64,000 nt of DNA from UBA1189 sp045594245 (GCA_045594245.1 JAZNYG010000079.1:6444-70443), one strand, 5' to 3'; shown: positions 24,649 through 33,032, counted from the first letter of the stretch. The notes: a model not told the origin generated them from the letters alone. Made by a program: numbers and translations.

Positions 24649-25239
24649 CTAGCCACAACGGTCACGCACCTCGAATGTAGGTTCCAAAGAGATGGTGATA
24701 GCCCAGCCAGGATGATGCATGCTCACGTAGGGTTGGTCAATCCACGTACCTGCTATATCTAACCTTGTGGGGATTCCTTGGTTGAGGGCTGAGGGTTGCG
24801 GGCTGAGGGAATCCTCTTGTTGGGTGCTAAGAGCGGCTTTCAAGGAGCTGGAGCTACGGGCCTGCAAACCTTCGTGAGGAGTGCGCTCAAGCTCGATGTA
24901 TTGGATACCACGTTCCTCGCAGAGTTGGCGTTTAGCGGTGCTACCACCCTCAGCATTGACAACGAAGATGTAGGGCTGCACGATATCGAGCGTAGGAATA
25001 AAGTCGATGACTCCACTTCCCGCATTGATATAGGCCTCCTTCACTGCCTTGATATTGCGCACCATAAACAGGCGTTCCTCCTAAGGGAACATCGGCTTGC
25101 GGTGCTTATATTCTAGGTAAGTGGCATCGGATCCGATACCGACATATAAGTCACCAAACTGAGAAGCTTGCTGAAAAAACTCCACATGACCACTATGTAG
25201 AAGGTCGTAACAGCCAGAGACAAATACTTTCTTGCTCAT
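24649..25239 (-). pseudogene. Broken cytidylyltransferase-like / sugar kinase fusion gene
   Basis: On the minus strand, MSKKVFVSGCYDLLHSGHVEF (start 25239) is a nucleotidyltransferase N-terminus with the HxGH-type motif HSGH. The frame stops at TAG (25081-25083) right after KPMFP, but the same frame resumes immediately with EERLFMVRNIKAVKEAYIN, so one nonsense codon splits it. The second part runs to IELERTPHEGLQARSSSSL, then a repeat-encoded stretch, then IPTRLDIAGTWIDQPYVSMHHPGWAITISLEPTFEVRDRCG, like the start of a GHMP-type sugar kinase, and stops at 24649. Such two-domain proteins are far longer, so the gene is both interrupted and truncated. It lies downstream of manC. Confidence 0.75.
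24781..24808. repeat. Heptamer array inside the broken nucleotidyltransferase gene
   Basis: GTTGAGG, GCTGAGG, GTTGCGG, GCTGAGG in tandem. They are read on the minus strand as part of the segment joining the transferase and kinase-like parts. Confidence 0.75.
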
Positions 25240-25283
25240 TTTTTCAGTTTGTATTTCAGCTCCTCCATTACAATAAATTCCTT

Positions 25284-26630
25284 TTACTCCTCCCAGTTCC
25301 ACTCAAATCGTTCTATATCCTCCTCTATGAGCGGATGCCCCGTCTGCACCTCAATAAAGGTCAGTTCAGTGACAGCCTTGATAGTATGGTAATGCTCCAC
25401 GGGGATTATCACCGTATCACCAGCTTTCACCCTGCGCACCTCACCATCCAGCACAAAGAGTCCCTCACCATCCACGAAGGTCCAAACCTCTGAGCGATGG
25501 TGATGTATCTGATATGAGATATGCTTCCCAGGCTTCAGGGTGATGCTCTTGGTCAATGCATGTTCACCGCTGGCATAGAACGTGTCATCAAGCACCCGAT
25601 AGCTACCCCATCGGCGCTCCTCATACATCGGGCGGTTATCAAGCGTTTCCACATGCTGTTTGATATGTTCCGATGCCTCTTTGCCGCACACCAGTATGCC
25701 ATCATGTCCAGCCACCACCACAGCATTGTCCACGCCATCGCAGACGACAGGCACCCCCAATTCGTTGATGACCGTCGTACCCTTAGTGTCTGCACTCATG
25801 ATCACATTACCCATTGTAGCTACCGGTAGTTCCTCCACCAGAGCATTCCAGGTACCCAAGTCCTTCCACTGTCCACTATAAGGCACTACAGCTACAGAAG
25901 CCGCCTTCTCTGCCACCTCATAGTCGAAGCTGATCTTGGGCAGTTCACCATAGCGACTACGCAGTTCTTCGAAGCTGTTTGCCTGGATATACCGCTCAAC
26001 AATATCCATCATATATCCCAAGCGGAAGGCAAACACGCCTCCGTTCCAGTAAGCATGCTGCTTGAGCAGTTCCCTAGCCTTCTCCTCTTGGGGCTTCTCG
26101 GTGAATCGTTTCACCCTATGATAAGGCGCATCCACATCGTTCTCCTCGGGCACTACATATCCGAACTTCGTCGACGGATAGGTAGGCGTTATTCCCATCA
26201 GCACCAGATCAGCTACACCGTACTTAGCAAGCTCTGCCATGCGACCGATTGTATTGAAATACTTGGCTTCCGTATAGGCGTCACAAGGCATCACCACTAC
26301 CACTTCATCACGCGAGCATCCCTTTTCCAATGCCAAATAAGCAGCCGACAAGGCTATTGCCGGGAACGTATCCCGACGTTCTGGTTCCGTCACCACCTCA
26401 ACCTTTGCTCCCAGCTGGCTCTCTATGGAGTCACGCTGCGCTACACTCGTGGCTATCGTCACTGAGGAGGTCAAGGCAGCATCACCGATTTGGCGTACCA
26501 CACGTTGCACCATTGATTCGGCCTGTCCATCAGGTGCCTGCAGAAGTTGCAGGAACTGCTTCGAGCGAGTTCCATTGGATAGAGGCCACAGCCGTTTGCC
26601 TGACCCTCCAGATAGTAATATTATATTCAT
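25284..26630 (-). CDS. manC: Mannose-1-phosphate guanylyltransferase (with cupin domain)
   Basis: 448 aa. It makes GDP-mannose from mannose-1-phosphate and GTP for surface polysaccharide synthesis. The N-terminal nucleotidyltransferase domain has the pyrophosphorylase loop LSGGSGKRLWPLS and the substrate motifs FGYV, RFTEKP and YWNGGVF. The C-terminal cupin (about 345-448) has WGSYRVLDD, KPGKHISYQIHHHRSEVW and GDTVIIP, the type II phosphomannose isomerase-like fold; whether isomerase activity is present is not certain. The broken nucleotidyltransferase gene follows on the same strand. Confidence 0.92.
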   Translation of the reverse strand: MNIILLSGGSGKRLWPLSNGTRSKQFLQLLQAPDGQAESMVQRVVRQIGDAALTSSVTIATSVAQRDSIESQLGAKVEVVTEPERRDTFPAIALSAAYLALEKGCSRDEVVVVMPCDAYTEAKYFNTIGRMAELAKYGVADLVLMGITPTYPSTKFGYVVPEENDVDAPYHRVKRFTEKPQEEKARELLKQHAYWNGGVFAFRLGYMMDIVERYIQANSFEELRSRYGELPKISFDYEVAEKAASVAVVPYSGQWKDLGTWNALVEELPVATMGNVIMSADTKGTTVINELGVPVVCDGVDNAVVVAGHDGILVCGKEASEHIKQHVETLDNRPMYEERRWGSYRVLDDTFYASGEHALTKSITLKPGKHISYQIHHHRSEVWTFVDGEGLFVLDGEVRRVKAGDTVIIPVEHYHTIKAVTELTFIEVQTGHPLIEEDIERFEWNWEE

Positions 26631-26825
26631 CTAAATCTATTTTCTCCGTTATACAACATATACAATATTAGCATAGCAATACTAATAACTGCAAAATTAC
26701 GTTTTTTTCTCCAATTATATCCTTTTTTCTATTTTTTTAATCCGATTACCTTCCCGATTCATGTTAAATCTAGAAACCCTAGACAATTAATTTACATTAT
26801 CTTCGCCGAACCGATTTTTTACACT

Positions 26826-26833
26826 AAATTTGC
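26826..26833 (+). promoter_or_regulatory. -7 box of the citramalate/isopropylmalate synthase-like gene
   Basis: TAAATTTG followed by CAG, matching TAnnTTTG; the start codon is about 33 bp downstream. Confidence 0.65.
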
Positions 26834-26866
26834 AGCCTTTTAAGGTAAAAAGATAGGATTATATAT

Positions 26867-28387
26867 ATGACAACCCGACAGATTGAGATAATGGACACTA
26901 CGCTGCGCGATGGTGAGCAGACCAGCGGCGTATCGTTCGTACCCCACGAGAAACTTTCCATTGCACGTTGCTTGCTCGACGACCTCCGCGTAAACCGCAT
27001 CGAGGTGGCCTCGGCCCGCGTATCGGACGGTGAGGCCGAGTCGGTCAAGGCTATCTGCGACTGGGCCACCCGTGCCGGACATATCGACAAGGTGGAGATT
27101 CTCGGCTTCGTCGACGGCACTACCTCGGTCGACTGGATACGCCGTTGCGGTGCCCGTGTGATGAACCTCCTCACCAAGGGGTCGCTCAAGCACTGCACCG
27201 AGCAGCTTAAGCGCACTCCCGAAGAGCACATTGCCGATATACGCCGCACCGTAGCCTACGCCACCGAGCAGGGCGTAGCGGTGAACGTGTACCTCGAGGA
27301 CTGGAGCAACGGCATGAAGAACTCGCCCGACTATGTGTTCCGGCTCATGGACGGTCTGCGCGATTGTGGCATACGCCGCTTCATGCTCCCCGATACCCTC
27401 GGCATTCTCAATCCCATGCAGGTGCAGGCCTTCATGGGCGTGATGGTGGAGCGCTATCCCGACACGCACTTCGACTTCCATGCCCACAACGACTACGACC
27501 TTGCCGTGAGCAACGTGTATGCCGCTGTGCTGGCTGGTGCCAAGGGTCTCCATACTACGATCAACGGCCTGGGCGAGCGTGCGGGCAATGCCCCCTTGGC
27601 CAGCGTGCAGGCCATCTTGCGCGACCACTTCGGTGCCGAGACCTCCATCAATGAGGAGCGCCTCAACGATGTGAGCCGCCTCGTGGAGTCCTACTCGGGC
27701 ATCACCATCCCTGCCAACAAACCCATCGTGGGCGAGAACGTCTTTACCCAGGTGGCAGGCGTGCATGCCGATGGCGACAACAAGAACAACCTCTACTGCA
27801 ACGAGCTGCTCCCCGAGCGCTTCGGCCGCAAGCGCGAGTATGCGCTGGGCAAGACCAGCGGCAAGGCCAACATACGCAAGAACCTCGAAGCCCTGGGCCT
27901 CGAACTCGACGATGAGGCCATGCGCAAGGTCACCGCGCGCATCATCGAGCTGGGCGACAAGAAGGAGGTAGTCACACAAGAAGACCTCCCCTACATCATC
28001 TCCGATGTGCTGAAGCACTCTGTGGAGGATGCCCGAGTGAAGCTCCTGAGCTACTACGTCACCCTCTCGCAGGGCCTCAAGCCCATGGCTTCGCTCAAAC
28101 TGAGCATCGGCGACCAGGTGTACGAGCAGAACGCCAGTGGCGACGGACAGTACGACGCCTTCGTGCGTGCCCTGCGCAAGATCTATAAGGAGACGCTGGG
28201 CCGCAAGTTCCCCATGCTCACCAACTACGCCGTCTCCATCCCCCCTGGTGGCCGCACCGATGCATTCGTGCAAACCATCATCACGTGGGAGCACGAGGGC
28301 AAGACCTTCAAGACCCGTGGCCTCGATGCCGACCAGACGGAAGCGGCCATCAAGGCCACCATCAAGATGCTCAACATCATTGAGTGA
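26867..28387 (+). CDS. Citramalate / 2-isopropylmalate synthase family enzyme
   Basis: 506 aa. An HMGL-like TIM barrel (about 1-280) with IMDTTLRDGEQTSGVSF, the metal motif HFDFHAHNDYDLA and the glycine-rich GLGERAGNAPLASV, then a linker (VGENVFTQVAGVHADGDNKNN), then a LeuA-type allosteric domain (about 375-506). It condenses acetyl-CoA with pyruvate (citramalate, isoleucine route) or 2-ketoisovalerate (leucine route). The N-terminal wording EIMDTTLRDGEQTSG and the shorter regulatory domain favour citramalate synthase, but the sequence alone does not settle the substrate. Monocistronic with its own promoter. Confidence 0.85.
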   Translation: MTTRQIEIMDTTLRDGEQTSGVSFVPHEKLSIARCLLDDLRVNRIEVASARVSDGEAESVKAICDWATRAGHIDKVEILGFVDGTTSVDWIRRCGARVMNLLTKGSLKHCTEQLKRTPEEHIADIRRTVAYATEQGVAVNVYLEDWSNGMKNSPDYVFRLMDGLRDCGIRRFMLPDTLGILNPMQVQAFMGVMVERYPDTHFDFHAHNDYDLAVSNVYAAVLAGAKGLHTTINGLGERAGNAPLASVQAILRDHFGAETSINEERLNDVSRLVESYSGITIPANKPIVGENVFTQVAGVHADGDNKNNLYCNELLPERFGRKREYALGKTSGKANIRKNLEALGLELDDEAMRKVTARIIELGDKKEVVTQEDLPYIISDVLKHSVEDARVKLLSYYVTLSQGLKPMASLKLSIGDQVYEQNASGDGQYDAFVRALRKIYKETLGRKFPMLTNYAVSIPPGGRTDAFVQTIITWEHEGKTFKTRGLDADQTEAAIKATIKMLNIIE

Positions 28388-28397
28388 TAGATAAAAA

Positions 28398-28490
28398 AGG
28401 CCTCCCCCGCCCTCTCCAAAGGGAGAGGAAGCTTGCAGACATCACGGCTTAGATGATTGCCTCTCTCCTCGGGGGAAAGGCGTTGTACCT
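28398..28490. repeat. Palindromic element after the synthase gene
   Basis: CCTCCCCC...CCCTCTCCAAAGGGAGAGG...CCTCTCTCCTCGGGGGAAAGG: nested inverted repeats between two convergent genes. It probably also terminates transcription. Confidence 0.6.
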
Positions 28491-28508
28491 CTTTATGCGG
28501 AAGGATAT

Positions 28509-28799
28509 TCAAAATTCTGAATTATCCTTCTCTTCCTTTTCTTCTTTGAAAACCTCGCTCAGCCCTTTGGCACCCAGTATGGCAAGGCCGCCATACTGGA
28601 ACGTCTTGGCCAATCCGAAGAAGACAAACCATAGCACTCCCTTCAGCGCAGTACTGATGGGGAGGGCCATCTGTGCGAATGAGATGATGTAGCAAGGCAG
28701 GCAGAGTGCTGTCACCACTACGCCCGTTCGGTAGGGCAATCGGGCAAGGCGAGCCTTTACTTCCGAAATCATTTGCCGTATCACTTGACCTGTCTTCAT
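28509..28799 (-). CDS. Small membrane protein of unknown function
   Basis: 96 aa from the ATG at 28799; the frame is open further upstream but MKTGQVIRQMISEVKARLARLP is the likely start, since the extra residues overlap the divergent promoter region. There are two hydrophobic segments (about TGVVVTALCLPCYIISFAQMA and VLWFVFFGLAKTFQYGG) and a highly charged C-terminal tail (VFKEEKEEKD). I do not recognise the family. It is divergent from the glutathione peroxidase gene. Confidence 0.6.
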   Translation of the reverse strand: MKTGQVIRQMISEVKARLARLPYRTGVVVTALCLPCYIISFAQMALPISTALKGVLWFVFFGLAKTFQYGGLAILGAKGLSEVFKEEKEEKDNSEF

Positions 28800-28953
28800 G
28801 GAGGCGAAGATACTGTAAAAGTTTGACTTATCGGCATCGGTGCCGCAAGAAAAATTCTCCGTCTCTGCAAAAATCCTCATAAATGAGGATTGACCGCCGT
28901 GCCGATTTGCGCTTACTTTGCACTGCGAAAACAAAAGAAACTCCTGTGGCGTT

Positions 28954-29499
28954 ATGAAGTCCATCAAGCGAATACTCCTTTTGATTATAACTTTAACACC
29001 TATATATATTATGGCTCAAAGCATTTATGACTTCACGGTAGCCGACATCAAGAAGAATCCCGTGAGCCTTGCCGCCTACAAGGGCAAGGTGCTGCTCATC
29101 GTCAATACGGCCACGCATTGCGGCTTCACTCCCCAATACGAAGGCCTGGAGATGCTCTACAAGCGATACCGCGAGCAGGGCTTCGAGGTGCTCGACTTCC
29201 CTTGCAACCAGTTTGGCCATCAAGCGCCCGAGGTCGAGAGCGAGATAGCCTCCTTCTGCCAGCTCCACTATGCCGTGTCGTTTCCCCAGTTTGCCAAGAT
29301 TGAGGTCAACGGCGAGGGCGCATCGCCTCTCTATGTGTGGCTCAAGCAGCAGAAGGGCGGCACATTCGGGTCGGCCATCAAGTGGAACTTCACCAAGTTC
29401 CTCGTCGACCGCAACGGGCACGTCGTAGCACGCTACTCGCCCACCACCAAGCCCGAGAAGATAGAGAAAGATATTGAGAGATTGCTGAAAAGTCAGTAA
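28954..29499 (+). CDS. Glutathione peroxidase family protein, exported
   Basis: 181 aa from the ATG at 28954, with an N-terminal hydrophobic signal (MKSIKRILLLIITLTPIYIMAQ). Family motifs: LLIVNTATHCGFTPQYEGL with peroxidatic Cys56, DFPCNQFG with the catalytic Gln, and IKWNFTKFLVDRNG with the catalytic Trp and Asn. The enzyme reduces peroxides with thioredoxin or glutathione as donor; as it is exported, it probably draws electrons from periplasmic thiol proteins. A TACTTTG -7-like box lies at about 28912. Confidence 0.93.
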   Translation: MKSIKRILLLIITLTPIYIMAQSIYDFTVADIKKNPVSLAAYKGKVLLIVNTATHCGFTPQYEGLEMLYKRYREQGFEVLDFPCNQFGHQAPEVESEIASFCQLHYAVSFPQFAKIEVNGEGASPLYVWLKQQKGGTFGSAIKWNFTKFLVDRNGHVVARYSPTTKPEKIEKDIERLLKSQ

Positions 29500-29522
29500 A
29501 CATCAGGAGTTAGTAGTTAAAG

Positions 29523-29630
29523 GGAGATATCGCTTCGCTCCTTTGGGAGATAAAGCCAATTGCTTTTTTCGCGCGTAAGGACATTCGGCCTTTATCTCCT
29601 TCTATCTCCATTTATCTCCTTATCTCCATA
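29523..29630. repeat. Decamer array and inverted partner
   Basis: TTTATCTCCT, TCTATCTCCA, TTTATCTCCT, TATCTCCATA at 29591-29630 are 10-bp units. GGGAGATA occurs inverted to them at 29523 and 29545, so the arms can pair. Confidence 0.75.
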
Positions 29631-29667
29631 AATCCAACTTGAAAGTTGAAACAACAGACATACCACT

Positions 29668-29860
29668 ATGACTGAAACAAAGACCTACCCTTGCGCCACG
29701 TGTAAGCTGCGTGCCAAGTACGACAATGCTCCCCGCTCACTGGCCGGACGCTTCTGGCGCTGGCATATCGGCTTCTGCCCCGGATGGAAAGCCTACTACA
29801 CCCCATCTGCCCGAAGCCGAGCGCAATACGCTGCGCGAGCGTTATGGGCTGAAGAAATAA
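29668..29860 (+). pseudogene. Small CxxC protein with a one-base frameshift
   Basis: The frame from 29668 encodes MTETKTYPCATCKLRAKYDN...FWRWHIGFCPGWKAYYT, a small zinc-ribbon-like protein (CxxC at residues 9-12, a third Cys in FCPGW). After the run of four C in TACACCCCATCTG the frame becomes implausible (PSARSRAQYAARALW). Removing one C gives THLPEAERNTLRERYGLKK and a stop at 29858-29860, a natural helical ending for this family. Either a real frameshift or a base error in the homopolymer. Function unknown. Confidence 0.7.
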
Positions 29861-29923
29861 CAACCTGACCATGAAGAGACTATTGTAGCCCGCCGCCTGG
29901 TCATTGGGAAATACTTGGCGGCC

Positions 29924-29963
29924 AATGTAGTTTTGCACTCACTTTGTGGTGCAAAACTACATT
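29924..29963. promoter_or_regulatory. 15-bp perfect inverted repeat before the LuxR gene
   Basis: AATGTAGTTTTGCAC and its exact reverse complement are separated by 10 nt and end 18 bp before the -7 box. It could be an operator for the regulator encoded next to it or a terminator hairpin for upstream transcripts; there is no clear T tract on the plus strand. Confidence 0.6.
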
Positions 29964-29981
29964 TGTATAGTGAGAATATCG

Positions 29982-29989
29982 TAACTTTG
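29982..29989 (+). promoter_or_regulatory. -7 box directly before the LuxR start codon
   Basis: TAACTTTG is followed by CAGC and then the ATG at 29994. Since transcription usually starts a few bases after this box, the message would be leaderless or nearly so if this start is right. Confidence 0.6.
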
Positions 29990-29993
29990 CAGC

Positions 29994-30611
29994 ATGAGAG
30001 ACTATACGGCACCAATATCTGGCGAGAGCCCTGTAGAAGTAGCCATCATCGATGCCAACACGCTGGCGCGCATCGGGCTGCAACGCATCATCGAGGAGGT
30101 GATGCCCACGGTCGTGGTGCGCGGCTTCGGCTCGTTGGAAGAACTCATCGACGACACTCCCTACGCCTATGCCTACTGCTTCGTCTCGGCCAGCATATAC
30201 CTGTCGCGCATCAACTACTTCCGCAACCATCATCTCCGTGCTATCGTACTGGTGGGCGACGACACCAATCCCACCCTGCAAGGCATCCCCACGCTCAACA
30301 CCATGCAGGGCGAGCAGGCCCTGGCGCGAAGCCTGATGGCACTGCAAGGCTACGGAGATAGCCTGCAAGTACTTCCCAAGCCCCCTCAGGGCCAACGCAC
30401 GCAGCACGAACTCTCGGCACGCGAGATCGAGGTGCTGGCACTCATTGCCCGCGGACTGATGAACAAGCAGATTGCCGACCGCCTGCACATAAGCCTCACC
30501 ACCGTCATCTCGCACCGCAAGAACATCACCGAGAAGCTGGGAATAAAGTCCGTACCCGGACTCACCATCTACGCCGTCCTCAATGGCTACGTCGATGCCG
30601 ACGACATCTGA
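29994..30611 (+). CDS. LuxR-type regulator with degenerate receiver domain
   Basis: 205 aa. The C-terminal 65 residues are a LuxR/GerE HTH (ELSAREIEVLALIARGLMNKQIADRLHISLTTVISHRKNITEKLGIKS). The N-terminal 125 residues have the outline of a response-regulator receiver (VAIIDANTLARIGLQRII...), but the phospho-acceptor region (YCFVSASIYLS) lacks a clear Asp, and the conserved Lys is not obvious, so phosphorylation may not be the signal. A perfect inverted repeat lies upstream, suggesting autoregulation (inference). Confidence 0.88.
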   Translation: MRDYTAPISGESPVEVAIIDANTLARIGLQRIIEEVMPTVVVRGFGSLEELIDDTPYAYAYCFVSASIYLSRINYFRNHHLRAIVLVGDDTNPTLQGIPTLNTMQGEQALARSLMALQGYGDSLQVLPKPPQGQRTQHELSAREIEVLALIARGLMNKQIADRLHISLTTVISHRKNITEKLGIKSVPGLTIYAVLNGYVDADDI

Positions 30612-31054
30612 GGAGACTATCCCTTCTTTGCAATTCACCTCTATTTCCCCTCTGCGAAACGAAACGTGAGGAAATCTTGTGCAAAGATTTTGTAGCAAAA
30701 TGTAAGGCAAACCCTGTGATTTGCTTACACGGCACTGAAATCGGAAGTACGCATTTACAAACTCAGCAACTCAAAAATTCATAAACTTACGTCCACGCTT
30801 ACTTCTTGTTTTTTCCTAATCGCTCATGGCTGCGTTCTTTCCGTTCGCCTTGGGAATTGAGCGAGAAGAGGGCAAGGATACCTCTATTCCTTTTCTCTTA
30901 TGAACATAAATTGCCGTGAAACGAAGTTCGCTGGCCGTAGGGAAAAGCAATTGACCATGAATTCTTCACAAATAGATTCTGCTTTTATTGTTCAAAGCGC
31001 TTGTAGCTTCGGAGATGCAAAAAAGAAGCGGTGGATGAGTGTCCACCGCAACTA
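30612..31054. other. Intergenic stretch without a recognised gene
   Basis: A 443-bp AT-rich region after the LuxR gene. It contains a hairpin AAATCTT-GTGCA-AAGATTT near 30674 and a block CTATTCCTTTTCT...GAACATAAATTG at about 30889 that recurs at about 31808 on the other side of the MNT/HepT module. No open frame with coding character was seen. Confidence 0.5.
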
Positions 31055-31405
31055 TTATAAATCTTCTTCTTTCAAATAGCGGAGTAGTGCAGTCTTGAGT
31101 TCTACAAGATCATTGTTCACCGTCTCCCATAATATCTCAGGGTCAATCTGATAGTACCCGTGTACTAAGACGTGGCGCATATTGATTATGTCACGCCAGG
31201 GCACATCGGGATGAGAAGCGATAAACTCTTTCGTCAACTTGTAGGCAGCTTCACCAATGATTGTGACATTGTAGAATATGCCGAACTTAAGCAATTTGTT
31301 GTTGGCAAATGTTTCAAAGTCAACTCCTTCCTTAAACTCCATGATATTGTCAATGCCTTCCAGCATATGGAGCAATCTGGTGCGGTCTTTAATTCGCTCT
31401 CTCAT
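31055..31405 (-). CDS. hepT: HepT-like HEPN toxin
   Basis: 116 aa, all-helical HEPN fold. The RNase motif R-x4-H-x-Y is intact as RHVLVHGY (about residues 77-84). HepT toxins cut RNA (in some systems tRNA) and are neutralised by an adjacent MNT nucleotidyltransferase, which AMPylates a tyrosine near the active site. The upstream antitoxin gene overlaps it by 17 bp. The module probably stabilises the locus or acts in phage defence. Confidence 0.9.
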   Translation of the reverse strand: MRERIKDRTRLLHMLEGIDNIMEFKEGVDFETFANNKLLKFGIFYNVTIIGEAAYKLTKEFIASHPDVPWRDIINMRHVLVHGYYQIDPEILWETVNNDLVELKTALLRYLKEEDL

Positions 31406-31703
31406 AGATAAGTATTTTATCGTGGTTTGCGCTATCTACAGCAAATGGTTTTAGCGAGCCATTCTTCACCAAATCCACATCACGCCCTAGCAGTTCTTTC
31501 AAGTCACCATAGATGCCTGCATACTTGAACAATCCTATGCGAGCTCCCTTGTCAAAGTCGACCAGTATATCCACATCGCTTGTCTCGGTCTCCTCACCTC
31601 GCGAGAAGGAGCCAAACAGCCAAGCCCTCTCAATGGGTTGAGTGGCAAAATAGGCTCTCAACTTAGGGATGATGTTTTCTCTCGTTGCAGTGTTCATATA
31701 CAA
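31389..31703 (-). CDS. mntA: MntA-like nucleotidyltransferase antitoxin
   Basis: 104 aa. The minimal nucleotidyltransferase signature GSx10DxD is present as LFGSFSRGEETETSDVDIL, followed by VDFD (about residues 30-50). In characterised MNT/HEPN pairs the antitoxin transfers AMP to the toxin. The antitoxin gene comes first in the operon, the usual order for this type. Confidence 0.9.
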   Translation of the reverse strand: MYMNTATRENIIPKLRAYFATQPIERAWLFGSFSRGEETETSDVDILVDFDKGARIGLFKYAGIYGDLKELLGRDVDLVKNGSLKPFAVDSANHDKILIYERAN

Positions 31704-32010
31704 GTCACTTTACATTCGTTGTTGCAAAAATAATGATTACCGAATAAATAACAAAGCAAACCACCCGTTTTCTTGTAAGAAACAGGCAATGCTTTTATTA
31801 AAATTCCCTATTCCTTTTCTTTTGAGAACATAAATTGTCGTAAATTAGCCATAAATCCGTGAATGTTCTTCCAGTCCCCTCGGATTCAATCCGAGGGTAT
31901 TAAGGTTGAGGCTCTTCCCCTTTTATTATTTCAAGTCACAGGCCTTGATATTCAAGGACGGCGGATAAATATCCGCCGTGACAGAAAACGAGACCTATGG
32001 GAAAGCGAAT
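31704..32010. other. Intergenic stretch with repeats, no gene seen
   Basis: Contains a second copy of the block with GAACATAAATTG (about 31808), a CTCGGATT-C-AATCCGAG hairpin (about 31879) and the GCGGATA palindrome at 31960-31977. The palindrome is the inverted relative of the one at 18602. Confidence 0.5.
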
Positions 32011-32041
32011 AAAAAAATCGCGGTGAATAGTTCACCGCGAT
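32011..32041 (-). terminator. Terminator of the lipoprotein operon
   Basis: On the minus strand ATCGCGGTGAA-CTA-TTCACCGCGAT is followed by seven T. It lies just after the stop of the 43-aa zinc-ribbon gene, so it ends the operon that starts at 35276. Confidence 0.9.
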
Positions 32042-32046
32042 GGAGT

Positions 32047-32178
32047 TTAGTAAATCGATTTAACCCAACCGCAATCGTCACATTCGTAACAATCTCCATT
32101 CAAGTAGGCATCGCCTCCACAATTTGGACATTCTATACAATCAGGAATATCCTCCGAATAATCCTTTGCGTAATCCAT
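32047..32178 (-). CDS. 43-aa zinc-ribbon protein
   Basis: Short frame MDYAKDYSEDIPDCIECPNC... with seven cysteines: CIECPNC (two CxxC-type pairs sharing a Cys), a middle CYEC and CDDCGW near the end. This spacing fits a small zinc ribbon. The stop is followed at once by the operon terminator and the start is 11 bp from the next gene upstream, so it is the last gene of the four-gene minus-strand operon. The gene is too short for most gene finders. Role unknown. Confidence 0.75.
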   Translation of the reverse strand: MDYAKDYSEDIPDCIECPNCGGDAYLNGDCYECDDCGWVKSIY

Positions 32179-32189
32179 AACTAATATAA

Positions 32190-33002
32190 TTAAAATGCCA
32201 TTTCAAATTTACGTTTAGCTTCTTCTATGGGTTGATCTGAATACATATAATAATACTCGTCATCTTTAGAGAACCATTTATCATTATTTATTTGAATCTC
32301 AAGTGTACGTTTGAATAGCAGAACTAACTTTTGTGCGAATCCTTTATCTTTAATACTAATAGCATAATCTAAAGCAACATTACAAGCATCATTGTATCTC
32401 TCAACAGCTTGCATATACCTCATATTAGCATCCAAAACGTCTTTGCCAACAACAACTCCAGTTGTTGCAATGTCTTGCCCAACACTGAGCCCGCTAATAA
32501 ATGAGAATATCATATTTTTATTTCCGCCAACAGCCTCAATATATGCGCTCATTAGTTCCGAGGTATTCATATATGAGCATAAAGCCTTTAGAGTTGTTTC
32601 ATTGGCCATTTTTAATTTGCTAAATATAAGCATCTTTTGTGACTGAAGTATTTGAGGTAACCTTTCGGTACCTCCTTCACGCCAATTGGCTATATCTTCT
32701 ATTCTGTTTAATTCTCCATTAAGTATTGCTAAACGGATCTCTTCACTTAATGCTCTGTCCTTGTATGATTCCATTTTTGCAATTTCCTTCTTTGCAAATC
32801 CTTTAGCTTTATATTTCTTCCATTTAGCTATAATCTTATGTGCTTTGTCAAATTTCTTCTCACTAATAGCTTCTTGAATATGAGTAGGATAATCATAAGA
32901 ACCAGACATATAAAACCAACGTCCTATTGCAAATAATCCCCAAAGTATTAAGCCTATGAATACAACTCCAATTGCTCTCCAAAAATAATCCCAAAAATCC
33001 AT
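32190..33002 (-). CDS. Membrane-anchored helical protein of unknown function
   Basis: 270 aa. One N-terminal transmembrane segment (about residues 10-30, IGVVFIGLILWGLFAIGRWF), then a Lys-rich helical region (HIQEAISEKKFDKAHKIIAKWKKYKAKGFAKKEIAKM), possibly TPR-like, then a region with a Gly-rich patch (SFISGLSVGQDIATTGVVVG). No family recognised. Third gene of the operon; AT-rich codon use unlike the core genes suggests acquisition. Confidence 0.65.
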   Translation of the reverse strand: MDFWDYFWRAIGVVFIGLILWGLFAIGRWFYMSGSYDYPTHIQEAISEKKFDKAHKIIAKWKKYKAKGFAKKEIAKMESYKDRALSEEIRLAILNGELNRIEDIANWREGGTERLPQILQSQKMLIFSKLKMANETTLKALCSYMNTSELMSAYIEAVGGNKNMIFSFISGLSVGQDIATTGVVVGKDVLDANMRYMQAVERYNDACNVALDYAISIKDKGFAQKLVLLFKRTLEIQINNDKWFSKDDEYYYMYSDQPIEEAKRKFEMAF

Positions 33003-33032
33003 ATGCGTAAAGTTTTAGTAATTAATAATCAA

